Shown here in pieces: positions 46,815-57,947 of a stretch of 64,000 nt of DNA. The notes under the pieces were generated by a model. It saw only the letters and a program-made list of their open reading frames with translations, was not told the DNA's origin and ran no database searches. The DNA is from Symsagittifera roscoffensis (taxonomy: Eukaryota; Xenacoelomorpha; Acoela; Convolutidae): contig NC_087062.1 in the NCBI RefSeq assembly GCF_963678635.1, positions 64,081,253 through 64,145,252 of the forward strand, read 5' to 3'. Position 1 is the stretch's first letter, and each line of letters begins with the position of its first letter. The position numbers and the translations under genes are program-made.

Positions 46815-47250
46815 AATAGTTTTTGAGAAAAGAAAACATTGAAAATCTATAAATTTTGGACAATATCAAAGTGAGAAATTTTGAGTCGTCGTACGAAATT
46901 CATACGACCAATTAGCTAGCCTAATTTCAATTTGGAACGATTTTGTTCTGCGGGATATTTCGCCACGCATAAATAATTCGCGTTACGCTCTTAGTGAATA
47001 AACTCTTCAAAGCGCGCATAATTCAGTCCAGAAAAAAGCCAATTTGGCAATTTTCAAACCCTTTGAACTCTACAAAAAATAATCGGTTGTAAGATATCTT
47101 TTTAAATTTGAACTCAGGAAGTCGATATCTTCAATGGTGTATAAAAATTTTTGCTGAAAATTATCAATTCGATCGACAAAAATTGACTGAATAAAAAAAA
47201 ACACACCGAGCATAAATATTCCGTTTTCTTCGAAAGTCGGAACAAAAACA
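46815..47250 (+). repeat. Dispersed repeat, copy matching 41,540-41,960
   Basis: TTGGACAATATCAAAG ... CCAATTAGCTAGCCT ... TTCGCCACGCATAAA ... TTCCGTTTTCTTCGAAAG follows the 41,540 copy phrase by phrase, with substitutions. Confidence 0.75.
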
Positions 47251-48248
47251 ATCATCATTTTTTCTTCAATTTTCTTGACACGTAAAGAAAAAATGCAGCT
47301 CAGTCGGTCTATTGATTGCGTGCTGTTTACTTTAAATATAAAATTAGCATAACTCTGCGTTATGATAGTTGAAAGAAGATGTCCCTTTCATGGACTCAGC
47401 GCGATCATATGATATCCATACAACCGAAGACTTGAAAAAAAGGACAGTTCCGTTATTTCACTATAAAGAATGCAAAGAAACGAAGCAAAATGTCGAACCT
47501 TTTCTTATCCCACGAAATCATTAAAATGATGGTTCCGTCACAGTATATACCCACTAAAAATTTCCTTTTTCGATGTTCACACGTCTTGCACAAAGGTTAC
47601 TAAAATAATTCCATGGATTACTCTGATGATTGTTCAGACATAATTATGCGATATACATAATCCATGATCAAATACTGGAGAATATTGCACACCATGCTGC
47701 ATAAAACATGTTTAAGGAGGGAACAAAATTAGGACTTCAAAAATAGTCGAAATATCTTTGAAAACGGATGGTCAGCAGAAAACACTTACGTGAAAAGCCT
47801 ATCGTTGCAACAAATAAGCCAATTTATAACAACGTTACTAATCTGTTAGAGACGCCATGCTAGTTTCTCCTATTATTTCCCTATGTTACGGTGACTCCGA
47901 TTAATTTTGAGGCTTGTCTATTTTTGAGTAAATGGGAAAAATTACAGTAACTTTTAGCAACTATTTCGAAAAACAATTATTTCGAAAATTATCATTGAAA
48001 AAAAATGAACTATGAATATGGTCGTACATCATGGTTGTCATACCCAACCATTGTGATCAGAGCTTCACTCGAAACCCCCAAAAAATGTGCCAATACCAAA
48101 GCCAAGCCAAAGATTCCAGAAAATGGATACGGGGAATTTTGTAATCTATCAACTAGTTCGAGAAATGCTATTGTGAAGTTGTTGGTATTAAAAAATTGCA
48201 GAAAGATTGGCCTCCAGTTTCTAGGGAAAACTGTTAACTGCAAAAAAT
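47251..48248. other. 3' flank of the delta-tubulin gene, no gene seen
   Basis: No separate gene recognised; presumably includes the 3' UTR of the minus-strand delta-tubulin gene ending at 48,249. Confidence 0.4.
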
Positions 48249-49034
48249 TCAATTGAGCTTTTTATAATTTTTCAATAACGATTCTAAATTGACGAAACAG
48301 TTTAAAAAGTCAGCCTCCTCAATTCCATGGTTTGAGTACTGATGTAGATATGCTTTAACAGAGTACATTTTCCAGCATTTGTTTAACAGTTGGTCAATGA
48401 GTTTGATATTTGACTGGTTATTCGACAGAAGGAACATTGACTTATCGAAGGGTGGTAGAGGCTTCTCGCTGAATATTCCTTTGCCAGCACTTGAACTCGG
48501 TCCTGAAAATCTACTTGTGGAAGGCTGGAACCATTTTGGATATATTTGGGCATCCTTTAGAAACTCTAGCTCTTCCATTGGATGAAGCTTAGATCCTCTC
48601 GCGACAATGTGATTGGCTATCGACCTAACATTTGTGTTCCTAGGAGTAACTGACCAATCAAGTTGCTCGTCTATGCTCGAGTTTGTCAGATACATTTGTT
48701 TCAAATCTTTCGATAATGTTTCCCATTTTAGTGTCGTAAAATCTATCAACTTCTCGGACATTTGTGGTACGTGATATGCACTAAGTAACTTATGAGTAGG
48801 AGAGCACAATTTTGTAACTATCTCTCCCACGTTGTTTGAAAAGTCATGTTCTTTGATACATGGCAAAATGGATCCGAGAATTTGGGTTGCGATGACCTTG
48901 TTGATTGAATCGAATGTGACTTTGGTTTCTCCTAGGCGTTTTTCGCACACAGTTTGCATCGCGTCGTTTTGGTGAATGAGAATTCCGTCCGAAACTCGGG
49001 TTAAACTAGAGAGACTAAGAAGAGTGTTGTAGTC
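48249..49034 (-). CDS. TUBD1: Delta-tubulin, exon 3 (C-terminal)
   Basis: Last coding exon, entered from the acceptor TTTGTTTCAG at 49,035 onward, starting at GAC (DYNTLLSLSSLTRVSDG) in phase 0 after the exon-2 donor. It encodes the GTPase-domain end and the C-terminal domain: LIHQNDAM, then HVPQMSEKLIDFTTLKWETL, and the end KAYLHQYSNHGIEEADFLNC, which match delta-tubulin rather than alpha, beta or gamma. The KAY.HQY...GIEE.DF pattern near the C-terminus is especially characteristic. A Ser-rich insert (STSRFSGPSSSAGKG) is not obviously conserved. 261 codons plus stop. Confidence 0.92.
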   Translation of the reverse strand, partial: DYNTLLSLSSLTRVSDGILIHQNDAMQTVCEKRLGETKVTFDSINKVIATQILGSILPCIKEHDFSNNVGEIVTKLCSPTHKLLSAYHVPQMSEKLIDFTTLKWETLSKDLKQMYLTNSSIDEQLDWSVTPRNTNVRSIANHIVARGSKLHPMEELEFLKDAQIYPKWFQPSTSRFSGPSSSAGKGIFSEKPLPPFDKSMFLLSNNQSNIKLIDQLLNKCWKMYSVKAYLHQYSNHGIEEADFLNCFVNLESLLKNYKKLN

Positions 49035-49314
49035 CTGAAACAAACTTTCCATTAATTCAAGAACAAAAGAAGTGTGATACAAGATCTGCCTTAACTATAC
49101 TAAATTAATAATTTATGTGGCTAATGTGGCTAAATAAAAAAAAAGCCAACAGCTGGTTGGAAAAGTGTACACAGAGACTAAGCTTCGCTTCGCAAACGCT
49201 AGCGACAACACGACAAAAAGCAGCTTTATGAAGTGCAAGGTGAAATCAACCCATCCCCAAGACACGCTATATTACAAGCAACAATAATAAATAGGCCTCG
49301 AAATAGCATCATTC

Positions 49315-49373
49315 GGCTACGTCTGAGATTCGAACAGGCGACCTTGAGATTAAGAGTTACACAAACACACACA

Positions 49374-49407
<34 letters not shown>

Positions 49408-49425
49408 CCACGGAAGCATAATAGC
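49315..49425 (-). repeat. tRNA-like sequence carrying a (TG)n microsatellite
   Basis: On the minus strand an A-box-like CCGTGGTTAGTG runs straight into (TG)n (AC repeats at 49,360-49,404) and is followed by a tRNA-like GTTCGAATCTC B box (49,326-49,336). The microsatellite thus lies between the two promoter boxes of a tRNA-derived sequence. Confidence 0.5.
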
Positions 49426-49734
49426 AGATAGAAGGTTGAACACTAGCCACAAATAAAGCAGAGGAAAGATGCTATGCAATTTCCAACGCTACAGTGAAAC
49501 TTCCAAATAATTGAACACTTTTAATAAACTTTTATTGTGATTTAGGCTAGAAAAAAAGCGCGTAATAACACAAAGCTGACGCTATTGTGAAAAAGAAAAA
49601 GGAAATCGAATAACTTGAGTTGAATTTTGCAAATTTCAAATTTCCAAAATGAAATTATATCAAGTTACAGATCTTTGAATATCAAGAAATGTTTATGGTT
49701 TACTTTTCTCTTCAGGCTATCCCATTTAGGTATA

Positions 49735-51434
49735 GGTCATTAGGTATTTTTTTATTCCACTGGGAATGCAGAAAACTTATGTCCATTTTTGAAACTAGAA
49801 GCCGATCACGTTTTTCATGAACGTTACACTTTTGCTATTCGATAGTCGAGTTTGCCTCTCTTTTAACAAACGAAACAAACTGAGCTTAAAAATAAACCAA
49901 AAGTCAAACCATAAAATCTCAAATTTAAGCGTGGAACTTACTTTTCCTGAAGAAAAAATCGAGTCCTATAGAAGTGAAGATCATTACGATCTTTTAGTTT
50001 TAGAAACTTCTTTTTATGTGAAGAGCAACACAATATCGCACGCCAACATCAAAACAGGGACGGATAAAAGAATATTTTAGGTTCGGCACTGTATAAAAGT
50101 TGAGCCTAGCTTCAAGAACATTTTCAAGGATAGATACACAACAAAAAATAAACGTAGTCTGCATTTTTTTGAAAGATTGAATTATACACAAGCGAAGAAG
50201 AGCTTCGCACCATTTTTGATACACCACAAACATAGCATGACAAACTAGTAGACAGAAATTACGACGAAAGCCACCAAATCGAATTTTTCTCTGTGAAAAA
50301 ATTCAGAAAAGCTAGATCTCCAAAAACTTTTTATATCTTTGCCTCGAAACAATTTAATTTAAAAAAGAAAATCAAAAAATTGAAAAGGACATTTGCATAG
50401 AAACAAAAATTGACACAGCGGCGAATTTGCACTTCGCAAACACAAGCAAAAATATGACCGATAACGCTAATGGGAAAAACTGAACGAGTAAAACTTTGAA
50501 TCTACAAAAGTTCGTAGGTGATGCACGCCAATTATGAGTCTATATTAATGCTAAGTGAAGCAAGCCACTTATGACGCATTAGCAGTACTAGTCAATTTGA
50601 AAAAAAAAGAAACTTACCAACAAACAAGCCCCACTGCTATTCGATAGTCGAGTTTGCCTACCTTTTAACAAACGAAATGAACTGAACTTAAAAATATACC
50701 AAAAGTCAAACCATAAAATATCCAATTTGAGCGTTGAACTGACTTTTTCCTGAAAAAAATTCAAGTACTATAGAAGTGAAGATCACTTCGATCTTTTAGA
50801 CTTAGAAACTTCTTTTTATATGAAGAGCAACACAATATCTCACGCCAACATCAAAAAAGGGACGGATAAAAGAATATTTTAGGTTCGGTACTGCATAAAA
50901 TTTGAGCCTAGCTTCAAGAACATTTTCAAGGATACATACACAACAAAAAACAAACGTAGTCTGCATTTTTTGAATTGATTAAATTACCCACAGGCGAAGA
51001 AGAGCTTCTCACAATTTGTGTTACAACACAAATATAGCATGACAAACTAGTAGACAGAAGTTGAGACGAAAGCCACCAAATCGAACTTTTCTTTTTGAAA
51101 ATATTGAGAAAATCTAAATCTCCAAAAACTTTTATATCTTTGCCTTGAAAATTTAATTTTTAAAGAAAATCAAAAAATTGAAAATGACATTCGCATAGAA
51201 ACAAATACTGACACAGAAGCGAATTTGCACTTCGCAAAAAAGCAAAAATATGACCGATAACGCTGCTGGGAAAAACTGAATGAGTAAAACTTTGAATCTA
51301 CAAAATTTCGTAAGTGACGCACGCCAATTATGAGTCTACATAAACGCTAAGTGAAGCAAGCCAATTATGATGCATTAGCAGTACCAATCATTTGTAAAAA
51401 AAAAGAAATTTATCAACTAACAAGCCTCAATTTA
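49735..51434 (+). repeat. Tandem pair of 802-bp dispersed-repeat units
   Basis: Unit A (about 49,832-50,633) and unit B (50,634-51,434) share CTATTCGATAGTCGAGTTTG, CATCAAAACAGGGACGGATA, AACGTAGTCTGCATTTTT, AAGCCACCAAATCGAA and ATGAGTCTA...GAAGCAAGCCA in the same order with scattered differences. Related fragments occur at 42,070-42,560, 57,060-57,200 and 62,577-62,640. Not coding. Confidence 0.8.
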
Positions 51435-51477
51435 TAGAGCGGACGCATTTCAGCTAGTATACGACAAAGTTCATTAA

Positions 51478-51560
51478 AAATCCGACTCTGCCCAGGTTCG
51501 AACCCTCTTATTTTGTTGCGGGTCTCCTTCCCTACCTCTACGCTACAGATCTATGATACC
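51478..51560 (-). repeat. tRNA-like sequence (probable SINE head)
   Basis: On the minus strand GTAGCGTAGAGGTAGGG (A-box-like) is followed about 30 bases later by GGGTTCGAACC (B box, 51,494-51,505). The T-stem does not pair well, so a SINE or dead tRNA is favoured. Confidence 0.45.
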
Positions 51561-52282
51561 TTGAAGCTAAAGTGCTATTTGTAATATAATAGTCTGTGTT
51601 ATTATCCTTAGCATTGGCTGTACTTAATAGCTGGCTATTGATCGAAATGAACACTTTTAAAATGAACACATTTTGTCGCAACACTACTTGCGTCGCAACA
51701 ATATTTGCGAATTAGGTTGGAAAAAAAGAGAGCTCATGCTGTAACACAAGCTTTGGTTGTGCAAATACAACGGGTATTTTAGATGCAAACATGCTCAAAA
51801 TATGTCTGGTGGTTGAAAAAAGAGCAGAATTGGATTCCTTGAGTTTGTTCGACATGTTGGAATGAGTTTGATCCGAATTAAACACGCTTGGTAACCGCGA
51901 GCACATTCATCGCATACGTAATAATTCAGTATACATTAATGAACGGAGCAAAACGAAATTCAAAAATATATTTTTTGTTTGGAAAATTTTTATCGAACAT
52001 TTTTTTTCAAAAACAAAATCAAACCAAGATTCCGCAGAAAAAACCTAACTCAAATACCTCTACCAAAGAGCTTCAGCTTTCAAAATTGCATTCGATAATT
52101 GAGAAGAAAGCGGAACCTTCAAAAAACCGTGCTACGGAAACTAAGCCGATAAAAATGAACAGACGGACAATAGTACGAAAAAGTTAGTTTAAAAACAACA
52201 GGTATCGGCCGGATTCTAACTACAAGCCTTTGTCGTCTCAAGCATGAGTGTTACCGCCAACCCAGATGCGCTGAGTGATTAA
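51561..52282. other. Intronic spacer with SINE-like tail
   Basis: The stretch at 52,203-52,275 (minus strand GTTAGAATCCGGCCG with an upstream TTGGCGGTAACACTC) resembles 62,890-62,945 and looks like another decayed tRNA-derived repeat. Nothing else seen. Confidence 0.35.
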
Positions 52283-53829
52283 TTGATTTTGAAATTAAAT
52301 TGAAGCAAGACAAAAAATCTCCAAAATCTTGTGAATAAATTTGCTCACAGCCAAACCAGAAACTAATTCACTATGATCATAATATTGTCAAAAAAGCCGT
52401 CTCTTCAAAGTTTTCGAAAAATTAGGCCCATATTGCAAACTAAATATGCATTTGTGGGAGCAAAAAATTGTTACCCCACATTCTGGGTTTGCTTCCAATA
52501 AAAATTGTTGTCCATTACTTGTTGTTGCTCACTTGGTGGCGGAAATTTTTGATAGCAAATCTTTCCCATTCAGGTTTATGGTTGTGATTATTTTCATCAT
52601 ACAGATTACGGCCAATTTCTAGATTTCTCACTTCTGTTTTATGCGTTCAAACAGCAAAGTCCGCTAAGTCTGGGTCAGTTTTGCCTAGGTGTCGTTTGAG
52701 TTACAGACTTTCCATGTTACCTTCCAATTTATACAAACAAACGACACTTTCTCAGTTCGTCTTCATTCCTTAAAATTTTGATTCACTCATTCACTCATTC
52801 ACTCATTGTCAAAAAAGCCGTCTCTTCAAAGTTTTCGAAAAATTAGGCCCATATTGCAAACTAAATATGCATTTGTGGGAGCAAAAAATTGTTACCCCAC
52901 ATTCTGGGTTTGCTTCCAATAAAAATTGTTGTCCATTACTTGTTGTTGCTCACTTGGTGGCGGAAATTTTTGATAGCAAATCTTTCCCATTCAGGTTTAT
53001 GGTTGTGATTATTTTCATCATACAGATTACGGCCAATTTCTAGATTTCTCACTTCTGTTTTATGCGTTCAAACAGCAAAGTCCGCTAAGTCTGGGTCAGT
53101 TTTGCCTAGGTGTCGTTTGAGTTACAGACTTTCCATGTTACCTTCCAATTTATACAAACAAACGACACTTTCTCAGTTCGTCTTCATTCCTTAAAATTTT
53201 GATTCACTCATTCACTCATTCACTCATTGTCAAAAAAGCAAGACATAAATTGAAGCAAGACATGTGAACTCCGATAATTGTTCCATTACCACGTATTGCA
53301 TATTTCTCTTGCTTCAATTTGATTTTGAAATTAAATTGAAGCAAGACAAAAAATCTCCAAAATCTTGTGAATAAATTTGCTCACAGCCAAACCAGAAACT
53401 AATTCACTATGATCATAATATTGTCAAAAAAGCCGTCTCTTCAAAGTTTTCGAAAAATTAGGCCCATATTGCAAACTAAATATGCATTTGTGGGAGCAAA
53501 AAATTGTTACCCCACATTCTGGGTTTGCTTCCAATAAAAATTGTTGTCCATTACTTGTTGTTGCTCACTTGGTGGCGGAAATTTTTGATAGCAAATCTTT
53601 CCCATTCAGGTTTATGGTTGTGATTATTTTCATCATACAGATTACGGCCAATTTCTAGATTTCTCACTTCTGTTTTATGCGTTCAAACAGCAAAGTCCGC
53701 TAAGTCTGGGTCAGTTTTGCCTAGGTGTCGTTTGAGTTACAGACTTTCCATGTTACCTTCCAATTTATACAAACAAACGACACTTTCTCAGTTCGTCTTC
53801 ATTCCTTAAAATTTTGATTCACTCATTCA
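52283..53829 (+). repeat. 421-bp units, three copies, with inserted exon fragment
   Basis: Units start at 52,384, 52,805 and 53,420 (ATTGTCAAAAAAGCCGTCTC); spacing between the first two is exactly 421 bp and they look identical. Junctions carry ACTCATTC repeats. The lead-in TTGATTTTGAAATTAAATTG... (52,283-52,383) is itself repeated before the third unit. Between units 2 and 3 lies the short inverted-repeat cassette holding a piece of delta-tubulin exon 2. Confidence 0.9.
53258..53308 (-). pseudogene. 51-bp copy of the delta-tubulin exon-2 start
   Basis: Bases 53,258-53,308 equal 54,259-54,309, that is 48 coding bases of exon 2 plus its AG acceptor. It is flanked by inverted AAATTGAAGCAAG (53,247 side) and CTTGCTTCAATTT (53,309 side). 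Confidence 0.9.
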
Positions 53830-53936
53830 GTATATATTTTTGGAAAACTATCTCTAAAATCTCACATTAAAGTACAAATCTCGCATTAAAGCAATCAAAT
53901 GCACATCAATAAATCAAAGAGAAATGAAGTTCAAAC

Positions 53937-54306
53937 CTGTAGAATTATTTCTCCGTTCTTGTACGGCCACACAACCTCTGAGAATATATATCTCTGCGGG
54001 TAGTGATCTCTCACAGCCTCCGTCATCTTAGTGCCCAAGCCAGACCCAGTTCCCCCAGCTAGACTCATTGCTACGATAAACGAGGACAGCCTGTGGTCCA
54101 TCTTTTCAACCACTTTTCTGATCTTGTTCAGAATCTGTTCACTCATTTCATTCCCGTAGTGTGTGTAGCCGAACGCCCAGTTGTTGCCAGCACCTCGCTT
54201 TCCGAAGAAAGCAGCGTTTGGATCATAGGACCACGCACTTTTCTGCCTATTTAATATCAGACATGTGAACTCCGATAATTGTTCCATTACCACGTATTGC
54301 ATATTT
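53937..54306 (-). CDS. TUBD1: Delta-tubulin, exon 2 (GTPase core)
   Basis: Acceptor AG at 54,307-54,308, donor GTTTGA after 53,937. The first base completes the codon begun in exon 1, giving QNMQYVVMEQ. It encodes the tubulin mid N-terminal domain: KRGAGNNWAFGYTHYG and the nucleotide-binding tubulin signature AGGTGSGLGTKM at about two-thirds of the exon. 370 bp. Confidence 0.92.
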
Positions 54307-54421
54307 CTCAATTGTACGTTTTCTCAATTGTAAAGCACGACGATCATTTATAAAATCGTAACTTGGTTTTCAGATATCCGATTTGCAGGAAGCTTATGGG
54401 GTTCAAAATATGATTACTTAC
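54307..54421 (-). other. Delta-tubulin intron 1 (115 bp)
   Basis: Donor GTAAGT directly after CTACA at 54,422; acceptor ATTGAG at 54,307. An earlier TTGAG 16 bases upstream is an alternative acceptor but breaks the reading frame. Confidence 0.8.
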
Positions 54422-54681
54422 TGTAGATTTGGAACGACAACTTTCTCTTCAGTGTCAATCATGACTGCGTTGGCCTCCAGCCTGTAACCTTCAGTACCTC
54501 TACTACTTGTTTTCTTCTCGTGGAAGAATGTCTCGCAAGTCTCATAAAAGTAATTCTCATTATCCCGTTTAGTCAGTGAGTTTTCGTACTGGGCAGCTGC
54601 CTTGTAGGCCCCACTCAGCAGTTCCTGACCCAGTTGGTTTCCACATTGGCCTACTTGCAGGGCCAAAAGAGCACCCGACAT
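54422..54681 (-). CDS. TUBD1: Delta-tubulin, exon 1 (N-terminus)
   Basis: Delta-tubulin is a centriole/basal-body tubulin needed with epsilon-tubulin for triplet microtubules. The exon starts at ATG 54,681 (MSGALLALQVGQCGNQLGQE), chosen because tubulins begin a few residues before the VGQCGNQ nucleotide-contact motif; an in-frame Met 14 codons upstream would add an atypical leader. The three exons (260 + 370 + 786 bp) join in frame into 471 residues, close to the family's roughly 450-470. Exon phases are 2 and 0. No lesion was found, so the gene looks functional. Presence of this gene argues for an animal with flagellated or ciliated cells. Confidence 0.92.
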
Positions 54682-57600
54682 AAAATTTGATTCTGATGTG
54701 GTTACATTAGTTGCTATAAACAACCTGAAACAGTCATTTTTACGAGAAACTTTTCAAATTTCAAAGCAACAAGATGATTTAGGATAATTTAGAAGCAGTA
54801 CACGAAGGTATAGTGACGGCAAATTGGTATTTATTTTCTAGAAAAAAAATCTTTCAAACGTTTAAAAACGCCTTAGAAATGAACGTGAGTTTTGCTTTCA
54901 TTGTGATGTTATGCAAGTTTCAGTGAACTGAACAATCATTCAATCTATCTAACATGGTAAAAAAAAAGTATTCTAAGTCTCCTCCCTAAACGTAACAAGT
55001 AAAGAATCATTCCCTCCCCTCGCACCCTAATCCTTAAATGGCAAAATTAAGCAGTGAAGACAACTTTTATACTGATGGCAGTTAACGGCAGTTATTCCTT
55101 TACCTACATTTCACATCTTGAACTGGTAGGATTTGGTAACATATTACCAGAATTGGCAAAATTTAACAAATATTAATTTGATTGTTGGTTGAGCTCTATC
55201 TCTTGATACAGTCACGGGACAGACACGCATTGATTTCAACGAGCAAACGAACGAAACTTTTCTTCCCACTTTTGTCGTTTTCTCTGCAACTATTTAGGAT
55301 ATAGAGTTAGAATTTTGACACAGGCTAGATGAAATAAGAGCTAGCCGGATCAACATTTAAAAAATCTTGGTTTCAGGCGCAAAATAGCCGGTATATTATA
55401 ACTAGTTTTTGCTATGGAAATATCCTCGCAAACAACTTTAAAAAATTTGAATTTACGGACCCAAAATAGTTCTTTGTAAAGCTTGTGAGCTTGACTTACT
55501 CTTGATCCCGCGGAAAAACGATGCGAAAACAATTGAAAGAATCACTTGATACGGCGTCCAAAAAGGCAAAATATTTACGAGTAACTTTGCGCTGATGATC
55601 GAATTAAACGAAGAATTTTTCCAGTAATAATTTCCGGTACATGACTGCTCCTATCTATGAGCAAGTTTCTCATGAGCAGTTATGTTGTCTCTAAATTTTC
55701 TCCAACTTTTAGATATAAGCGCCCAAGATCTTTTAATTTCATCGTCAAAACCAACACGACCGTTTTTTAAGCGAGACAAAATAATTATTTCGGCTCTTTT
55801 ACACTCCCTCCACAATTCAAATTCTCCGTTTTCTTAATTGTCTGAAGTGTTATTAGGGCTTGAATGCTTGATGTTAAGATACATGGTATGAAGAAAGAAT
55901 GTGTTCACAATAGTTAAGTTGTTCACTATGCAAAATTTCACGAAGAGTAAGCTCATCAGCTTTCTATATCGAAAAAAAACCGACAAAATTTTTTTAAATA
56001 AAGGGGCGACTGAATTAGATGAAAAAACTGTAGGAATGAGAAGCAACCTGGCTAAGATGATGCTAACATATAAGTATTTTTAAAAATAAAATTGTATTGG
56101 GAAGTCAAATTCATCAATTTTCGGCTAATTTAGTCTGAAAAACGAAATTTTTCGAACCAGCTTTTCTCGACAGAAATTTTTAATTTTTTAAGAACCCGAA
56201 TCACGACTAAAATGGTGTTAATATGATACCACACTTGGCACTATACGAGCATTTTTTGAAGTAGTCAAAATCGGCTAAAAAACTCCAAGGATTGTGATTA
56301 GCAAGCGTTGTCAAATCAGAAAAATTACTTTATCAGATTAACAACTTATTTTAAAAAATTACTTAAAACAATTTATAGCTTGGTATAGTTAAAATGTCTG
56401 GAATTCTCCACCCTACTTATCCTGAGGTAACGACTACGCCTGTGACGGAAAAAGTCCTCGATTCGACTCGGCTAAGACATGTTTTTTTCTACATGAAAAC
56501 AATCAGTTTCCAAAACTGTCGGCCTATCGTTTGTCAGATTAGGTTTTTTCGATTTAGTTGCCCTGATCAACTTGTATTGCACTTGGAAGTGTCTTCGATT
56601 TACTCCTGTGAAATTGTAATATTACTAACCCTGACTTTGCTTTTTCTCGCTTGAAAGCTTCATTCGGCCTCAATGGTTTCTGCCTGTTTTAACAGCTAAG
56701 TGACACAACTTTGCGTCAATTCAGTTGATATGACAATCTGTTTCGTAAAAAATGTCATATCGAGAGCCTCACGCAGTAAAGCATGCCCTCCAGATGACTA
56801 AAAACCTTCAAACGTCTCCAACCCAATATTATCAGAAGGGTAATTTGGATGAGTTAATTTAAATAGAAAAAACGGCAAGATTACTCGCTATGAAAAGCGT
56901 CAATAAAGTAAAAATAAGTAAAAACTGGGATAGATGAGATACAAGTAGCAAAAAAAACTTCCAGCCCTAATATTAAAAAACTACATAATTTTTTAATCTA
57001 AATTGAGTCCTGTTTTGGTGGTGGTGTGATGAGAAGACCTGAACAAAAGCCTAGAACTTAGGCAAACTAGTTAAATAGGCAGACTCGACTTTGAAAAAAA
57101 AAAAATAGGGTAAACTTTTTATTTCGCTGGGAAGTTTGAAACAGAGGCGAAGCTTCGCACCACTTGCGATACAACACAATCATGAAAAAAGCATGAGTCG
57201 AAAAAAAATGAGAAATCTTGAAAAAAACTAGAGTAAGCAAAATTTTTGTATGTCTCCATGAAGGACAACTAGGGCTCAGCTGAAATTGGAGCTCAGTATT
57301 TAAACTTTTTAAAGTTATTATACTGACGCAGGACGAAATGCGTTATTTCAAAAATTAGAACTTGCCCAAAACCTTAGTTGAAAAGAGTGAACATTTTGGA
57401 GATTTTGGAAATTTCCCAAAAACCTAGCCTTTCTCTAACAAAAAAATTAAGGAGTACCCGTTTCTGCAGGAAAAATTCGCGCAACCACTTCTTTCGATTG
57501 AAATTTTTATCTCAGATTTGATAGGGTAAAAGTTTCTATCAAAAAGTCAAATTTAAAAATCAGTCAAAAAATCAAAGTTTAAAAATCAACTTTTTTCTGC

Positions 57601-57940
57601 TAAACGCAGGTCGTGGCCGGTAAAGCAGGGAAAATCACAAAATCTTGATGGAACACTTAACCTGAAAACTGGCAAGCTATTTTTGAGTCGAATAAAAAAT
57701 TTCAAAAACGGTCCAATTTTCAAAACTTTCACTTTTTTTAAAGGCCCTTATTTTTTTCTAGAGGAAACTAGGCTTGATAGGGTGGTTTTAGAGAAAATGA
57801 AAAGACATATATATCCGTCAAATATTCCCTCCAGAAGTTTTCGAAGGCAGCAGACAAAAGGGGAAAGCAAAAGGGACCAGGGGTGTATGCAGGCACACAG
57901 GAATGTAGGCGGTTGTTCTATATATAATCTTGACCTTAAT
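54682..57940. other. Spacer upstream of delta-tubulin, no gene seen
   Basis: AT-rich DNA with dispersed-repeat pieces: 57,060-57,200 (GAGGCGAAGCTTCGCACCAC...) relates to the 802-bp repeat and 57,838-57,900 (TTTTCGAAGGCAGCAG...) to the repeat at 21,779. No coding feature recognised. Confidence 0.4.
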
Positions 57941-57947
57941 TTGAACA

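Larger units (their letters stand above)
49035..53936 (-). other. Delta-tubulin intron 2 (4.9 kb, repeat-filled)
   Basis: Donor GTTTGA after CTACAG at 53,937 and acceptor TTTGTTTCAG before 49,034. Phase 0 joins ...GEIILQ to DYNTLL.... It contains the tRNA-like/TG repeat, two 802-bp repeats, a tRNA-like SINE head, a SINE-like stretch at 52,203-52,275, three 421-bp units and a copied piece of exon 2. The gene's other intron is only 115 bp. Confidence 0.88.

Noticed and set aside
51478-51560. Functional tRNA gene
   Set aside because: A and B boxes are present but acceptor and T stems do not pair properly.
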